Assembly (NCBI GenBank): GCA_012845835.1
Contig: JABAKD010000011.1
Location: 13,950,214 to 14,014,213 of the forward strand
Length of the DNA stretch: 64,000 nt
Source: Undaria pinnatifida
Lineage: Eukaryota; Sar; Phaeophyceae; Laminariales; Alariaceae
Direction: 5' to 3'
The notes below the pieces were generated by a model. The model was not told the DNA's origin and searched no databases. It worked only from the letters and a program-made list of their open reading frames with translations. Every line of letters starts with the position of its first letter. The stretch's first letter is position 1. Shown here piece by piece: positions 55,840 to 64,000 of this stretch. The translations under genes and the position numbers were made by a program.

Positions 55840-56466
55840 AATCCGGGTTATAAGTGCAATTCCACAGTCGCGCCAAGCGATTTTGACCGCCTTATATCGG
55901 AATACCGATTTACTTAGACCGTCTTATTGCGGGGTCCCCATTGTAGCTTCGTCGGTTCCGCCGCTTCACCTATTCCGTAGCTTGTCATTTCGTCAGCTAC
56001 GCCTATTCCACAGCTTCTCATATTAAGCAGTTTCGCCTATTCGGCAGCTCCGCCTATCGATACCTTTGCGAAATGCCAATTCGGTAGATTTCCTTATTCC
56101 GCCGCTTTGCTTGCTCGGTAGACTCGCAAACTCGGCAGTTTAATCGATTCGGCAGCTTCGCCGTGGTGGTAGTTTGACCCATTCGGCAGCTTAGTCTATT
56201 CCGCCGCTCTGTGTATTGTATTCGGTATCCTCCGCCACTTCGCCTATTTGGTAGCTCCTCGTATGCGGTAGCTTCTCTTATCCCGTCGGTTCGCCTATTT
56301 GGTAGAATCGAAAAATTCGGCGGCGTACTCAATTCGGCAGCTTCGCCAAAGTGGCAGCTTGGCCAATCCGGTAGCTTCGAATATTCCGCCGCTTTGTTGA
56401 TTTAGTAGCTTCTCTTATTCCGCCGCTTTGCCCATCCGGCAGTTATTGTCGATTCGGCAGCTTGGC

Positions 56467-56470
<4 letters not shown>
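55840..56470. repeat. TTCGGCAGCTTCGCCTA degenerate satellite, about 600 bases
   Basis: Units of about 20-24 bases (TATTCGGCAGCTTCGCC and variants with CCGCCGCTT). It reaches into the stop codon of the SecA-like gene at 56,467: the last codons are made of the same word. Confidence 0.8.
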
Positions 56471-62717
<6,247 letters not shown>

Positions 62718-62734
62718 CTACTTATAGTTATCTT

Positions 62735-62850
62735 AATCTTTTCGATTTTTTTATCCGCCGGCGGATGGGGGAAGCTAAAGCTAAAGCTTATCAAGCGAAC
62801 CACACTTCCACGTATTTTCACGCGTGTCGATGTAAAACTCTACTGTATTC
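62735..62850 (-). repeat. Dispersed repeat R3, copy 4 (partial), next to SecA-like exon a
   Basis: In reverse: AAATACGTGGAAGTGTGGTT, then an AGCTTT triplication and CATCCGCCGGCGGATAAAAA, which ends about 20-30 bases before the proposed acceptor. Confidence 0.7.
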
Positions 62851-63024
62851 ACAATCGATTTTAGTCCAATGTTCAATTGTCGTTGTGACGTACAAAGTTG
62901 ATACAACTTCACTGCAATTCGATCAAAACCAATTACAGCATTCCCATATTATTGTGGCATATTTCGAAGTATAACTTCAACAATAGGATAACCTCCACGG
63001 CTGATCAATCGATCGGTAGTGCAA

Positions 63025-63215
63025 AACCACACCGCACCCAAACCCGAACAACGCCGCACCACGCCGCGCGGCACCGCACCGCACCACAATACACCGCACC
63101 GCACCGCAATGCATTGCACGGCACCGTACCACACCACGACCACGACGACCACCACGACACTGTACCGCATCGCACTGCATCGCACTGCATCGCACTGCAT
63201 CGCACCGCACCTCAT
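63025..63215. repeat. GCACC/GCATC pentamer satellite
   Basis: About 190 bases of CGCACC, CACCAC and ATCGCACTGC units. Confidence 0.85.
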
Positions 63216-63244
63216 CGAAAGAAAAGACCGTTCGTCGAATGCCT

Positions 63245-63860
63245 GCGAAGTAGTCCTCCGTCGCTCTCTGTACCTTGTCTAAGGTAGCAGACACCTATCC
63301 ACAATATGCAAGAGGTATGGCAGAACTCGCGTTATGTTTTTAATGATTCACCGCGTCAAAATAACAGCAATAACAAACATGTATTTAACACGGGGGGGGG
63401 TATGTAGTCCTCTGTCGTTTTCTGCACCTTGCCCAAGGTAGCAGACATCTATGCATACTGCACATACAGGCCGTGTGACAGTTGGGGGTGTCAATGAAGG
63501 CTACTCTGGTGACCCGTGCTTCGACAGGCGGTAAGACAAAAAAGCAGCCATACCTCATATCCCACTAATACCTTTTGCAGGAGTCAGGGCCGCGATATAG
63601 TACGTTTCCCCACACCCGTTTGGAACGAATGGTGTTTTAACTACAGCAGTACATAGGAGATGTAGTACAACAGGACCCGCGTTTGTATAAAACAGTTTCA
63701 CAGCATGAAAAGATAGACAATTCAAAATGTGACGTGTGACAACTACAGAGGGAAGGGTGGCGTTGTTTAGACCATAGGGGGGGGGCACGTAGTCCTCCGT
63801 CGCTCTCCGCACCTTGTCCTCCTTCGCTCTCTGCACCTTGCATCAGGTATCGACAGGAGA
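63245..63860. repeat. Three copies of GTAGTCCTCCGTCGCTCTC, each with CACCTTG
   Basis: At 63,250, 63,404 and 63,790 the block GTAGTCCTC(C/T)GTCG followed by CTCTGCACCTTG and AAGGTAGCAGACA recurs; spacing is about 150 and 385 bases. Confidence 0.75.
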
Positions 63861-63959
63861 TTCAACAGTAGGATGATGGAAACAAACGACCTCACACTCC
63901 TACAAAGGTTAGAATGAAAAGCAAGCTACCAGGTGGAAATTATGTACGGAAGATTCACA

Positions 63960-64000
63960 CCTCGGACAGACCACGATCTAGATCATATAGATCGCATAGA
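63960..64000. repeat. GATCTAGATC minisatellite, locus 3 (runs off the window)
   Basis: GGACAGACCACGATCTAGATC matches the units at 38,480-38,560. Confidence 0.7.

Overview
The window is nuclear DNA from a eukaryote with long introns and very many repeats. Two conserved host genes can be read with confidence. Both are split by introns of about 0.5 to 2.9 kb, and both use ordinary GT-AG sites plus one GC-AG intron. The first is ALG5, dolichyl-phosphate beta-glucosyltransferase, on the plus strand in seven exons between 40,126 and 49,461. The second is the 3' half of a SecA-type preprotein translocase ATPase on the minus strand, in four exons between 62,717 and 56,467; its 5' part lies beyond the right edge. 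A spliced, nuclear SecA gene suggests an organism with a plastid. Intron size and repeat style would suit a photosynthetic stramenopile such as a brown alga, but this is inference and not proven by the window.

Layout. 0-14 kb: dispersed repeats with poly-C tracts, a minus-strand exon for a small membrane protein (3,140-2,781), a pair of zinc-finger-like exons (about 4,320-4,920) followed by a GC-rich minisatellite, a palindromic tandem repeat (7.1-7.6 kb), an A/G-rich tract, and a decayed LINE on the minus strand (10.5-12.7 kb). 14.7-15.8 kb: a cluster of tRNA-derived SINE units. 15.8-24 kb: a broken Copia element on the minus strand, split by a 4.6-kb LTR element (16,207-20,846) in which integrase, but no reverse transcriptase, can be recognised. 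26-29.2 kb: a second, older copy of that LTR element in opposite orientation. 30.3-32.8 kb: two miniature LTR elements. 35.3 kb: an intact tRNA-Gly(GCC). 36-49.5 kb: repeats, then ALG5, whose introns are filled with satellites. 49.5-56.4 kb: the region between the two convergent genes, with degenerate satellites and a 376-bp miniature LTR element with target-site duplications (53,992-54,367). 56.4-62.7 kb: the SecA-like gene. 62.7-64 kb: more simple repeats.

The two host genes are not linked in function as far as known: ALG5 makes Dol-P-Glc for N-glycan assembly at the ER, and SecA drives preprotein export, presumably at the plastid thylakoid. The themes that join the window are (1) several LTR elements that appear to use the same tRNA primer (primer-binding sites beginning TGGCGTC), (2) tRNA-derived SINEs, (3) many short-period satellites that sit in introns and in two cases almost touch splice sites, and (4) a short near-palindromic word, TACCAGGTA or TACCTGGTA, that recurs throughout.

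No clearly new biological system was found. The strongest leads are the shared-primer miniature LTR elements, the integrase-only element present in two copies, the paralogous zinc-finger exons and the repeat-built splice environments of the SecA gene.
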